From positions 1 through 49,491 of the forward strand of contig DULU01000035.1 of assembly GCA_012840225.1 (NCBI GenBank): a DNA stretch of 49,491 nt. The letters run 5' to 3'. The notes below the pieces were generated by a model. That model saw nothing but the letters and a program-made list of their open reading frames with translations. It was not told the origin of the DNA and searched no databases. The translations under genes were made by a program, and so were the position numbers. The stretch comes from Bacillota bacterium (lineage in GTDB: Bacteria > Bacillota > Limnochordia > DTU080). How positions within the stretch are numbered: the first letter of the stretch is position 1; each line of letters begins with the position of its first letter. Below, one piece after another: positions 30,647 to 38,663 of the stretch.

Positions 30647-31864
30647 CTATTTCATGCTGCTGAATAATGATGCGGCACTATCAGCCAGCTGTACTGGTGA
30701 AAGCTCATTCGACCAAAATTGGCTGAATAGCTTTTTGCTTTGCGTATAGAAAGCTTCACCTGGAGGAAACACAGGCCGACCAAGTAACATGATGCTTAAA
30801 GTTTGCTCAAGAGACGACATATTCTTATCCTTTAAGAACAGCTCGGCAAAGTGCTTAATGGCGGACCATCTGGCAGGCATTTTTGTCTTTGCCCAATATA
30901 GCTCCATGCCACGCGGCCCCATCCAATCACTGAGAAAGATCCAGGCAGCTTCCTTCTGTTTAGACTGTCTCGAAATACCGTAACCGGAACTTTGAAATGA
31001 TGAATAGCGACCAGCAGGACCGACGGGTAGGAGTCCCAAATCGAAATCAAGCCCGGTTACAGCATTGTAGCTGCCGATTTCCCAAATGCCGGCAACCGCT
31101 AAACTCGTTTGGTTTTTTGGAAACGATTTGCCTACGACTATGGCAGGATCTTGCAGAGTTTGTTGCCACCAACTTAGCGCCGTTAAAGCCGCCGGTTCAC
31201 TTAACAAAAGAGATGACTCGTCGTCGCTAAACATCCTGGCACCCCATGGGGCGAGGTAGTTACCCTCAAATGACCATGAATTCCAGTTAACAGGGGTATA
31301 CCCGACGCGTGTTACCTGGCCGTCGGCATTTACGCGCATAAGTTTATGAGCCAAGTCCTTCATGTCGTTGAACGTCCAGTTATTAAGAAAACTGGCAGCC
31401 ACCCCGGCTTCTGCCAGATGGTCGCGATTATAGTACTGCACATTAACACCGATGTCATATGGTAAACCGTAAAGCTTTCCATCCTGTCCCTGAACGGAAA
31501 CCAGACTTTGGGCCACGAAGTCGTTTATCGAGTAATTATACTTTTGGATATACGCATCTATCGGTTCCAGAATACCCTTGGCGATATACATGTGTATTTC
31601 GGTGCCGCGCACATAATAAATATCCATGGGTGTCCCGGCGGCTTCCAGGGTAAATATCTTTTCGGGATTTGTAAAACCGGCACCGGCAAATTCCACTTTG
31701 ATGTTTGGATACCGTGAATAAAAATCTGCCATATAGGCATCCATCTCGGACTTATATGTGGCAGCGACAGTGATGGTTATTTGTTCGGCGGATCCAATGG
31801 CGATGGGGAATGCTGACAAAGTTAATGCCAGTGTAATTAATACGACTAACCCGGGCCTTTTCAT
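30647..31864 (-). CDS. extracellular solute-binding protein (family 1, sugar type)
   Basis: A 405-residue periplasmic-type binding protein. An N-terminal Sec signal (MKRPGLVVLITLALTLSAF...IGSA) is followed by a family 1 fold: YMADFYSRYPNIKVEF, GKLYGLPYDIGVNVQYYNRDHLAEAGV, WTFNDMKDLAHKL, and FPKNQTSLAVAGIWEIGSY. Unlike most Gram-positive binding proteins it has no lipobox cysteine, so how it is held at the cell is unclear. The start ATG 31864 is set by AAAGGAG seven bases upstream; the frame continues to 31939 without support. No ABC permease or ATPase genes are beside it, making it an orphan that must use a distant transporter or serve as a sensor partner. Confidence 0.88.
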   Translation of the reverse strand: MKRPGLVVLITLALTLSAFPIAIGSAEQITITVAATYKSEMDAYMADFYSRYPNIKVEFAGAGFTNPEKIFTLEAAGTPMDIYYVRGTEIHMYIAKGILEPIDAYIQKYNYSINDFVAQSLVSVQGQDGKLYGLPYDIGVNVQYYNRDHLAEAGVAASFLNNWTFNDMKDLAHKLMRVNADGQVTRVGYTPVNWNSWSFEGNYLAPWGARMFSDDESSLLLSEPAALTALSWWQQTLQDPAIVVGKSFPKNQTSLAVAGIWEIGSYNAVTGLDFDLGLLPVGPAGRYSSFQSSGYGISRQSKQKEAAWIFLSDWMGPRGMELYWAKTKMPARWSAIKHFAELFLKDKNMSSLEQTLSIMLLGRPVFPPGEAFYTQSKKLFSQFWSNELSPVQLADSAASLFSSMK

Positions 31865-32150
31865 CAAATATTCTCCTTTCGATTTTAGTGCGTTTTGCAT
31901 CGAAGTTACCCCAAATGGATTGCGACATCCTTTCCCCAAATCGCCTAGAAGAGTCCCCTTAGTGACTTTAGCCTGATGCCAAATAATGTCTCGGCGCAGG
32001 TTGTGGCGAATATGGCTTCCCTCAAGGATCAGATAGGACTCCGGCCGTATAAGGCGAATAGTTGAAACCGGTGAATTTGTGGATTAACTGGAAAAAAACG
32101 CCATAGTCACTGTAGCAATCCATTCACAGGCAGCGATGGAGGGATGCGGC

Positions 32151-33401
32151 ATGATCATCGACTGGAAAACCGGAAGCTGGAAGGCAAAGGCAGAAGAAGC
32201 CAAGTCTGGTGAACGCCTGCGCATTACGATTGCCGCCGATTGGGCGCCGATTCGGATGTATGAAAAAATATTGCTGGACAATCCCCTCGCTATATATGGC
32301 GATCTGCTTCCCACCCTGCAGAATAGTGATCTGTCTCTGGTAAATGTGGAAGGGGTATTGGGAGAGGTGGGTGAGCCCATTCCCAAAGGCGGTCCCAATC
32401 TCCGGGGCAGTGAGGAGACCGTGAAGGCGCTTTCCGCAGTGCCGTTTCATGTGGCCTGTCTGGCCAATAACCACACCATGGACTTTGGTCCCGCCAGCTT
32501 GGCTCATACCATCGCTGTGCTGCACAACGCCGGGCTGAAAACTGTGGGGGCAGGCATGTCTTGGGATGAGGCGGCGGCTCCTTTGTATATAGATCTCAAA
32601 GGGGTAAAAGTGGCCATCATCAACTGTGCCGAAGGAGAAGAATGCCGTTCGGTGCGGGGCGGACCGGGGGTATACGGCCTGGACGATGCCGCCATAGCCG
32701 CCCAAATCAAAGAAGTCAGAGCCAAAGCCTCTATTGTGCTGGTGGTCTTTCACGGGGGACGTGAGCATACACCCCTGCCGCCTCCTTATGTGGTAGAGAG
32801 ATTACGCAGAATTGCTGCGGCAGGGGTCAGCGCCGTGGTGGCTCATCATCCTCATGTGCCGCAGGGGATCGAATTCATTGATGGCGTCCCGATCTTCTAC
32901 AGTTTAGGCAACTTTGTCTTCTGGCAGGATACAGAATCTTTTTACCGCCATACCGGCCTGCTCGTCAGCCTGGATTTTGCCGGAGCCCGTCTGGAAGGAT
33001 TCCGGTTAACTCCATATCTGATCGATAGCCAAGGGCTGATGATGCTGCCGGAACCGGTCAGGACGAAACTTTACCAGAAATTGCAATATGTGTCCGACCT
33101 CCTCAAAGACCCTGCTACGGTGCTGGCGGCCTGGGATGCCTTTATTGACCACACAGGGATAGATGGCCTGCTATCACTGCTGACACGCAGCGCTGCGGCC
33201 ATACAAAACGGTAATATAAGAGGAGCCGTCAGCATAAAGAACTTGTTCTTTACGGAAGCGCACCGGGAGCTTTATATAAGAGGTATGGAACGCATAATCC
33301 GCCGGGAATTCGGCTCCGCTCCCAAATGGGCTATGGAGCTGGTGGATCACTGGTTGAATTACCCATATGCAGAAGCGTTGGCTGGGCGGGATGGAGAATA
33401 A
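32151..33401 (+). CDS. CapA family protein (PGA_cap metallophosphatase fold)
   Basis: A 416-residue member of the CapA family, related to the poly-gamma-glutamate capsule protein and to calcineurin-like phosphatases. Visible signatures are RITIAADWAPI, SLVNVEGVLGE, PFHVACLANNHTMDFG, LHNAGLKTVGAGMSWDEA, IVLVVFHGGREHT, AVVAHHPHVPQGIEFIDGVPIFYSLGNFVF. No signal peptide or lipobox is found, so it is probably cytoplasmic, unlike CapA proper. ATG 32151 has GGAGG eight bases upstream. CapB/CapC genes are absent. The product may be a phosphatase or phosphodiesterase in glycan metabolism; the substrate is unknown. Rubrerythrin follows after 58 bases. Confidence 0.85.
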   Translation: MIIDWKTGSWKAKAEEAKSGERLRITIAADWAPIRMYEKILLDNPLAIYGDLLPTLQNSDLSLVNVEGVLGEVGEPIPKGGPNLRGSEETVKALSAVPFHVACLANNHTMDFGPASLAHTIAVLHNAGLKTVGAGMSWDEAAAPLYIDLKGVKVAIINCAEGEECRSVRGGPGVYGLDDAAIAAQIKEVRAKASIVLVVFHGGREHTPLPPPYVVERLRRIAAAGVSAVVAHHPHVPQGIEFIDGVPIFYSLGNFVFWQDTESFYRHTGLLVSLDFAGARLEGFRLTPYLIDSQGLMMLPEPVRTKLYQKLQYVSDLLKDPATVLAAWDAFIDHTGIDGLLSLLTRSAAAIQNGNIRGAVSIKNLFFTEAHRELYIRGMERIIRREFGSAPKWAMELVDHWLNYPYAEALAGRDGE

Positions 33402-33459
33402 TTCCGCCTTCGCAGAGAAAGACGATAAATGGGGCATTTTATATTTTGGAGGGCTGATC

Positions 33460-33954
33460 ATGAGCGACAACAAAACACTTGAAAACCTGATGAAGGCCTT
33501 TGCCGGAGAGGCCGAGGCCAATAGAAAGTATACGGCTTATGCCAAAGCGGCCGAAAAAGAAGGCAAGCTCAATGCAGCCAAACTGTTCAGAGCCGCAGCT
33601 GATGCAGAAACCATTCATGCCCTGAGGCATTTTGAGGTGGCCGGTAAAATCGGTTCCACAGCAGATAACCTGAAAGATGGAGTGGCGGGAGAGACCTATG
33701 AGTATAAGGATATGTATCCCGACTTTGTAAAGGAAGCCGAAGCGGCGGGGAACAAAGCAGCTGCGAGAACCTTTACTTTTGCCATGAAAGCAGAAGAGGT
33801 CCATGCCCGGCTCTATCAGGATGCTCTGGATAATCTTGACCAGACGGAAGAAGTGTTCTATTACCTATGCCCGATCTGCGGGAATATTGAAAAATCCGTT
33901 CCTGATAAATGCAGCATATGCGGCTATCCGGGAGATAAATTTATTAAGTACTGA
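33460..33954 (+). CDS. rubrerythrin
   Basis: A 164-residue non-heme iron protein that reduces hydrogen peroxide in anaerobes. The N-terminal ferritin-like four-helix bundle carries the diiron ligands: AFAGEAEANRKY, ADAETIHALRHFEVAG, and AMKAEEVHARLY, with ExxH motifs. The C-terminal rubredoxin-like domain has LCPICGN and CSICGYPGDKF, four cysteines for one iron. Length and domain order match the classical two-domain rubrerythrin. GGAGGG stands seven bases before ATG 33460. It follows CapA without a terminator and is itself followed by one. It supports an anaerobic host. Confidence 0.95.
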   Translation: MSDNKTLENLMKAFAGEAEANRKYTAYAKAAEKEGKLNAAKLFRAAADAETIHALRHFEVAGKIGSTADNLKDGVAGETYEYKDMYPDFVKEAEAAGNKAAARTFTFAMKAEEVHARLYQDALDNLDQTEEVFYYLCPICGNIEKSVPDKCSICGYPGDKFIKY

Positions 33955-34029
33955 TGCCGATATAACCAGTTGAAACGGCGACCGATGCTTCCAAATGCCG
34001 AGTAAATAGTGTGTATTGAAACCTCAGCA

Positions 34030-34072
34030 AGCGATAAAGCCACCTCTTCCCCATAGAGGTGACTTTATCGCT
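34030..34072 (+). terminator. long hairpin after rubrerythrin
   Basis: AGCGATAAAGCCACCTCT (34030-34047) and AGAGGTGACTTTATCGCT (34055-34072) pair along 18 bases with one C-A mismatch and a seven-base loop. No long T run follows, so termination strength is uncertain. Confidence 0.6.
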
Positions 34073-34136
34073 GTCATATTGACAATATATCGTGAGAGGT
34101 AAACTTTGCAATAATAATGTACGAAGGAGGATAACA

Positions 34137-35177
34137 ATGCCACAAATTAGTTTCGGTGTGATATCGGCGAGCGGAATGGCGCGTGTGCATATGGATGCCA
34201 TCCGGGCTAACAATGATGCAAGGTTAGAAGCCATCTGTGACATTGACCTGGCAAAGGCGGAACGAGTAGCTGGTATGCTAGGCGTACCCCGTTTCTTTAA
34301 AGACTACCGGGAAATGCTTGACACAGACATCGATGCGGTGGTGGTATGTACTCCTGATCAGTTACATGCTGAGCAGACCATTGCTGCTTTGCAGGCGGGG
34401 AAGCATGTCTTGTGCGAAAAACCAATGGCTTTGACTGTAGGCGAATGCAAGGCTATGGTCACCGCGGCTGAAAAGGCCAAAAAGAAGTTGATGGTAGGGC
34501 AAGTATGCCGTTACGCTCCCGGTTTCGTATTAACGAAGAACTTAATTGATATGGGGCGTATTGGTGAGTTGTTCTTCGTTGAATCCGAATATGCGCATGA
34601 TTATACCAACTCGGCCGGAGTGGGCGAGTGGCGCAAGGATCCCGTAAACTTACGTCATCCTGTTGTCGGAGGCGGATGCCACGCAGTGGATCTATTGCGC
34701 TGGATCGCAGGAAATCCGTCAGAAGTGACCGCCTACGCCAACCATAAAGTGCTCACTACATGGCCGGTGGATGACTGCAGTGTGGCGATATTCCGGTTCC
34801 CTCAGGATGTGATCGGCAAGGTGTTCGTCTCCATAGGTTGTAAACGTAATTATACGATGCGTTCCGTTTTTTATGGAAACAAAGGCACAATCATTGCGGA
34901 CAACACCAGTCCGTTCATTACCATCTACCAGGAACGCATTGCCGAGAACGGGCGGGTATTCCCCCAATGTTCAGAACATACTGTGGGGATGCAGCTCCCG
35001 GTAGCAGTAAACAGTCACAATGTAGCCAGCGAGATCCGTGTTTTTGTCGATTGTATCATTAACGATAAACCGGTTCCTACCGATGGCCGTGAAGGGGCCG
35101 CTACAGTTGCTGTATGTAATGCAATTGTGCAGTCGGCACAAGAGAAGCGCGCGGTGACGATCAGCTATCCCTTTTGA
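34137..35177 (+). CDS. Gfo/Idh/MocA family oxidoreductase
   Basis: A 346-residue NAD(P)-dependent sugar dehydrogenase-type protein. The N-terminal Rossmann domain holds FGVISASGMARVHMDAI, ICDIDLAKAERVAG, AVVVCTPDQLHAEQTIAALQAGKHVLCEKPMALT (EKP motif at about residue 94), and KLMVGQVCRYAPGF. The C-terminal beta-sheet domain carries VVGGGCHAVDLLRWIAG, whose histidine is usually catalytic. Members oxidise inositols, hexoses or act as isomerases or glycosidases through transient oxidation. The first dinucleotide loop is GVISASGMA instead of the usual GxGxxG. AAGGAGG six bases before ATG 34137 is a near-ideal ribosome binding site. It stands alone as a transcription unit. Confidence 0.9.
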   Translation: MPQISFGVISASGMARVHMDAIRANNDARLEAICDIDLAKAERVAGMLGVPRFFKDYREMLDTDIDAVVVCTPDQLHAEQTIAALQAGKHVLCEKPMALTVGECKAMVTAAEKAKKKLMVGQVCRYAPGFVLTKNLIDMGRIGELFFVESEYAHDYTNSAGVGEWRKDPVNLRHPVVGGGCHAVDLLRWIAGNPSEVTAYANHKVLTTWPVDDCSVAIFRFPQDVIGKVFVSIGCKRNYTMRSVFYGNKGTIIADNTSPFITIYQERIAENGRVFPQCSEHTVGMQLPVAVNSHNVASEIRVFVDCIINDKPVPTDGREGAATVAVCNAIVQSAQEKRAVTISYPF

Positions 35178-35221
35178 AACTACGATCAAACATGAAATAT
35201 CAAGTAGTCAGAGGTTTGTGG

Positions 35222-35304
35222 AGGTGTGGACAACCGGAAGCGTAGTGGAAGGTTGTCCACAAGGCTCCGGCATCTCACATAAGGAGCCGTTTCGCTCCAC
35301 ACCT
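35222..35304 (+). other. intergenic element with mutually exclusive hairpins
   Basis: TGTGGACAACC (35225-35235) pairs perfectly with GGTTGTCCACA (35251-35261). The same 5' side, as AGGTGTGGA (35222-35230), also pairs perfectly with TCCACACCT (35296-35304). GGCTCC (35263-35268) pairs with GGAGCC (35283-35288). The first two stems share bases and cannot both form, as in an attenuator. There is no coding sequence in the 215-base gap 35178-35392. Confidence 0.5.
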
Positions 35305-35350
35305 GCACGGGCAGCACCTTGACAAGTACAAAGAGATCGAAAACAGGCTA

Positions 35351-35379
35351 TTGCATCATTCCGCAAGGGGTGTTATACT
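35351..35379 (+). promoter_or_regulatory. sigma-A-type promoter for tRNA-Arg
   Basis: TTGCAT (35351-35356) and TATACT (35374-35379) are 17 bases apart and end 13 bases before the tRNA. Confidence 0.7.
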
Positions 35380-35392
35380 GATTTAGCGGCAA

Positions 35393-35469
35393 GCGCCCGT
35401 AGCTCAGCTGGATAGAGTGTTTGGCTACGAACCAAAAGGTCAGAGGTTCGAGTCCTCTCGGGCGCACCA
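35393..35469 (+). tRNA. tRNA-Arg (anticodon ACG)
   Basis: The acceptor stem GCGCCCG pairs with CGGGCGC, with discriminator A and an encoded CCA. The D arm contains AGCTCAGCTGGATAGAG, and the anticodon loop gives ACG. The T arm is AGAGG-TTCGAGT-CCTCT. Anticodon A34 should be converted to inosine. Confidence 0.97.
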
Positions 35470-35470
35470 A

Positions 35471-35502
35471 GCGAAAGCCCCGCCAGGTAGCGGGGCTTTC
35501 GC
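35471..35502. terminator. hairpin terminator after tRNA-Arg
   Basis: GCGAAAGCCCCGC (35471-35483) pairs perfectly with GCGGGGCTTTCGC (35490-35502) around CAGGTA. It starts one base after the tRNA and can serve both strands, because the DUF2680-like gene converges on it. Confidence 0.75.
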
Positions 35503-35548
35503 AATTGGTACGGGGGGTTATGTGGGGGGTTCTTGCAAGTTCGCTGTT

Positions 35549-36175
35549 TTATTTTTTGCGGAATGGAATTCCGCTGCGATAGCGTTGTATTAAATCCCGG
35601 TTCATCTGGCGGTCGAAGATCATGCCCCGACCACGACCGAACCACATTCCTCTGCCAAGGCCACGATCCATTGCCGGACCACGGTTGCTGAACCACCGGT
35701 CCTGGCGGCGCTGGAATAACATACGCTGCCGATAGAGGCCGAAATTCTCGAGACGCTCAAGCCGCCTCAGCTGATTTCTCCCCTGTTCCGGAGTTATGAT
35801 ACCAACCTTGACCTTTTCTTTTATCAACTCTTTGTGCAACTGAAGCTGTTTTCTGTAGGCCTCGGCCAACTCTTTGCGTTCCTCTGCTGTTGGTTTGGTT
35901 TTTTCGGCCTGAGCCGCCCTCTTTTCGAGCCGATTCAGTATCCTGTCGGCTTGCTCCTGAGTGATAAGTCCTGCCTCGACCTGCTTTCTGATCAACTCCT
36001 TTCTTCCTTCCATTATTTCGGCTTCGAGGGCTGCTATCCGGTCGGTCGGCCCTGTTTGCCGTGTCTGCTCGACCTGTGGCGTCAGCTCCGCCGGTGATGT
36101 CGTTTCGGCAAAGGCTAGTGAGGATATGGCCAGCAGCATGCCCATAGCCAAGCCAACCACCAACAACCTTTTCAC
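35549..36175 (-). CDS. secreted DUF2680-like protein with Arg-rich C-terminus
   Basis: A 208-residue exported protein. A Sec signal peptide (MKRLLVVGLAMGMLLAISSLAFA) is followed by two copies of a DUF2680/YckD-like helical repeat: RKELIRKQVEAGLITQEQADRILNRLE and HKELIKEKVKVGIITPEQGRNQLRRLE. Each has the pattern V-x-x-G-x-I-T-x-E-Q. The last 60 residues are rich in Arg, Gly and aromatic residues (RGLGRGMWFGRGRGMIFDR). Start GTG 36175 is preceded by GGAGG ten bases away. Functions of the family are unknown. The positively charged tail might bind wall polymers. It is monocistronic, facing the tRNA-Arg terminator. Confidence 0.8.
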   Translation of the reverse strand: MKRLLVVGLAMGMLLAISSLAFAETTSPAELTPQVEQTRQTGPTDRIAALEAEIMEGRKELIRKQVEAGLITQEQADRILNRLEKRAAQAEKTKPTAEERKELAEAYRKQLQLHKELIKEKVKVGIITPEQGRNQLRRLERLENFGLYRQRMLFQRRQDRWFSNRGPAMDRGLGRGMWFGRGRGMIFDRQMNRDLIQRYRSGIPFRKK

Positions 36176-36295
36176 CTAGCGCATGCCTCCTTCTTGTGTT
36201 ATTGGGGTAAGTATTTCCAGGCATTTATAGCATAACAGCCGGAGAAGGCGTAAATGTGTTATTTCCATTAAGAGATCATTAACACATATGGTAAT

Positions 36296-37369
36296 TTATA
36301 CCAGCTCTATGGCATTGGCCAACTGCTTTATGCGGTCTGCTCCTTCCACCACGGCTATTTCCAGATGGGTAGTGCGCTCTTCGCCCGGCTCCAGCATCGG
36401 CAATAGACCGGCTGCCCTCACTTTGGCCCGATTCCGGCAGGGGGAATTGCACGGCTCGATCCCGACTACATATTCCCCCTGGCCCAGCATCTTCCACTCG
36501 TTGAAAAACGGCAGTTCCCCGGGGTTGAAGGCCAGATGGAGGGCCAGGCCGCCGGCCAGGTCGGCGTTGGCAAAAAGGGCATGGGCTTTGCCGCCCTCAT
36601 CGCCTTTCATGGTATAAAGCCAGTTCATTTCCCGGAAGCCTTGTACCGGTGCGCTGAAGGAAAACCTGTCCGCCATACCTTGTCCGGAGTGTTCGTCGCA
36701 GGGCTCACAGCTGGCGGCCGTGAGGTAAAGCCGGGCGGAGGCGTCCAGAAGGGGAAATCCGGGATTGACATGATATAGGATGGTGAAGGGGGCGGATTGG
36801 TAACCGAAATTCTCGGCTTTGTCCGTGATATGGATCGAGCTTTCTCCCATTTTGCACCGGATATTGCGGGTCAACCTGATTTTGTCCCCGAAAAGGACGG
36901 CATCTTCCACGATTCCGGTGAGGTCGATGATATAATCGTCGCCTTCGAAGCGGGAGAGGTCGTTGAGGCGCACCGCCGGCTGGCAGGAGTGACGCCCATG
37001 CAGGCCGAGTTCCTGATCGCCGTCCCTGCCGGGCTGTCCCAGGTAGGTGAGACCGCAGGTGGTGAGCAATCCGGCAAAAAAGGTGCGCAGCCAGCCCAGT
37101 CCCTCGGGTTCGTAATGAGCGGGATGTGCTTCGCCAATCGGGGTGCGGTAGGCCAGATTGATACCTTTATATGAGGCCAGGGAGATGTCCATACCTCTGT
37201 CGGCTACCACGGTGAAGCGCAGGCCGGAGCCGGTGTCGCAATCAATGCAGCGTACTCCCCGGGAGCGGCCTTCGTCCAGTATATAGTGCCGGGTGCCGCC
37301 GATTTGGCCGAGGCACCCTATCCTTTGCAGCAACTCCTCTTTGGTGTATTTTTTCCCTAAATAATCCAT
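36296..37369 (-). CDS. DUF4432 aldose 1-epimerase-like protein
   Basis: A 357-residue beta-sandwich protein of the galactose mutarotase-like superfamily. Features typical of DUF4432 are GTRHYILDEGRSRGVRCIDCDTGSGLRFTVVADRGMDI near the start, WLRTFFAGLLTTCGLTYLG, LGLHGRHS, ILYHVNPGFPLLD, and YVVGIEPCNSP (a glutamate often placed in the active site). Related proteins interconvert anomers or epimers of sugars. The precise substrate is unknown. It is divergent from uxuA with 186 bases between. Linkage to mannonate dehydratase suggests a role in uronate or deoxy-sugar use. Confidence 0.85.
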   Translation of the reverse strand: MDYLGKKYTKEELLQRIGCLGQIGGTRHYILDEGRSRGVRCIDCDTGSGLRFTVVADRGMDISLASYKGINLAYRTPIGEAHPAHYEPEGLGWLRTFFAGLLTTCGLTYLGQPGRDGDQELGLHGRHSCQPAVRLNDLSRFEGDDYIIDLTGIVEDAVLFGDKIRLTRNIRCKMGESSIHITDKAENFGYQSAPFTILYHVNPGFPLLDASARLYLTAASCEPCDEHSGQGMADRFSFSAPVQGFREMNWLYTMKGDEGGKAHALFANADLAGGLALHLAFNPGELPFFNEWKMLGQGEYVVGIEPCNSPCRNRAKVRAAGLLPMLEPGEERTTHLEIAVVEGADRIKQLANAIELV

Positions 37370-37555
37370 GGTTGCTTCCCCCCAAAACGATGAAGATGAA
37401 AATATAAATGAAAAAAGCAGTTGAGCATCTATTCATTTCGACCGCTTTTTGACCGCACCTTTATAATCCGGGGCAGGTGGAGGGCGCACTTTGTATAAGC
37501 ATATAAAGGTTTTGTAGGCTTGGCTGCCGCTCGCGGATGAAGGGGAAGGTGTAAT

Positions 37556-38638
37556 ATGAAGATCGTGTTTCGCTGGTATAACCGTGAAGATCCGGTGCCT
37601 TTAGGCTATATCAGGCAGATACCCTTGGTGGAGGGTGTGGTGACGGCGCTTTACGGCATCACGCCGGGCGAAGTGTGGCCGCTTGAGGCGATCCTGGCGC
37701 TCAAGAAAGAAGTGGAAGCCGCCGGTTTGTCCTTGGAGGTCATCGAAAGCGTGCCGGTGCGGGAAGAGATCAAGCTGGGGGCGCCAGGGCGCGACGAGCT
37801 GATCGCCAATTTTTGCCAAACCATTCGCCACCTGGGTGCGGCCGGGATCAAGGTGGTTTGCTACAATTTCATGCCGGTGTTCGACTGGATGCGCACCGAC
37901 TTAAGCTTTAGGGGGGCAGATGGCTCCACGGCTTTGGCCTATGATCAGACCATAATCGACGCCATGAAGCCTGAGGAGGGCAACTTGTCTCTCCCTGGCT
38001 GGGACACGGCTTTCAGCGCAGCAGGATTGCGACAGCTGCTGAAACAGTATGAGACCGTCGACAGCGAGAAGCTATGGGATAACCTGGCCTATTTCCTGCA
38101 CCAAGTGATACCGGTTTGCGAGGAGAGCGGCGTGAAACTGGCCATCCATCCCGACGATCCGCCCTGGTCCATATTCGGTCTGCCCCGGATCATCACCGGC
38201 CGGGAAAGCCTGGAGCGCTTGTGCCGCCTTCACCCAAGCAACTATAACGGCATCACCCTATGCACCGGTTCCCTGGCGGCCGCACCCGAAAACGATGTGG
38301 TAGACATGATCTACCGTTTCGGCGCCATGGGGCGCATCCACTTTGTCCATGCCCGAAACATCAAGCTGGGACAGGCCGGGCCGCATTCCTTTGTCGAGAC
38401 GGCTCATCCCTCCGCCTACGGTTCACTCGATATGTACGCCGTGGTAAAAGCCCTGCATGATGTGGGAGTTAACTTTTATATCCGCCCGGACCACGGGCGC
38501 ATGATCTGGGGAGAAGAAGGACGAAGCCGCCCAGGCTATGGTCTCTACGACCGGGCTCTCGGAGCCGTCTACCTCGGCGGATTGTGGGAAGCGGTGAGCA
38601 AAGCCATGATGAGCTGCGGCAGCGGCTCTGATGATTGA
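37556..38638 (+). CDS. uxuA: mannonate dehydratase
   Basis: UxuA dehydrates D-mannonate to 2-keto-3-deoxygluconate, the step joining glucuronate breakdown to the Entner-Doudoroff route. The 360-residue length matches the family. Landmarks are the start [84 protein letters not shown], and INFxxRPDH-like [16 protein letters not shown], with the His, Asp and Cys metal ligands present. AAGGTG lies before ATG 37556. No kdgK, kdgA, uxaC or uxuB gene is adjacent, so the rest of the pathway is elsewhere. It is divergent from the DUF4432 gene and convergent with the exporter operon. Confidence 0.93.
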   Translation: MKIVFRWYNREDPVPLGYIRQIPLVEGVVTALYGITPGEVWPLEAILALKKEVEAAGLSLEVIESVPVREEIKLGAPGRDELIANFCQTIRHLGAAGIKVVCYNFMPVFDWMRTDLSFRGADGSTALAYDQTIIDAMKPEEGNLSLPGWDTAFSAAGLRQLLKQYETVDSEKLWDNLAYFLHQVIPVCEESGVKLAIHPDDPPWSIFGLPRIITGRESLERLCRLHPSNYNGITLCTGSLAAAPENDVVDMIYRFGAMGRIHFVHARNIKLGQAGPHSFVETAHPSAYGSLDMYAVVKALHDVGVNFYIRPDHGRMIWGEEGRSRPGYGLYDRALGAVYLGGLWEAVSKAMMSCGSGSDD

Positions 38639-38663
38639 TGCCGACTTTTCCGCCGCAGCTACC

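Noticed and set aside
35757-36224. A 155-codon minus-strand frame overlapping the DUF2680-like gene
   Set aside because: It lacks a signal or domain. The overlapping frame has a signal peptide and two family repeats.
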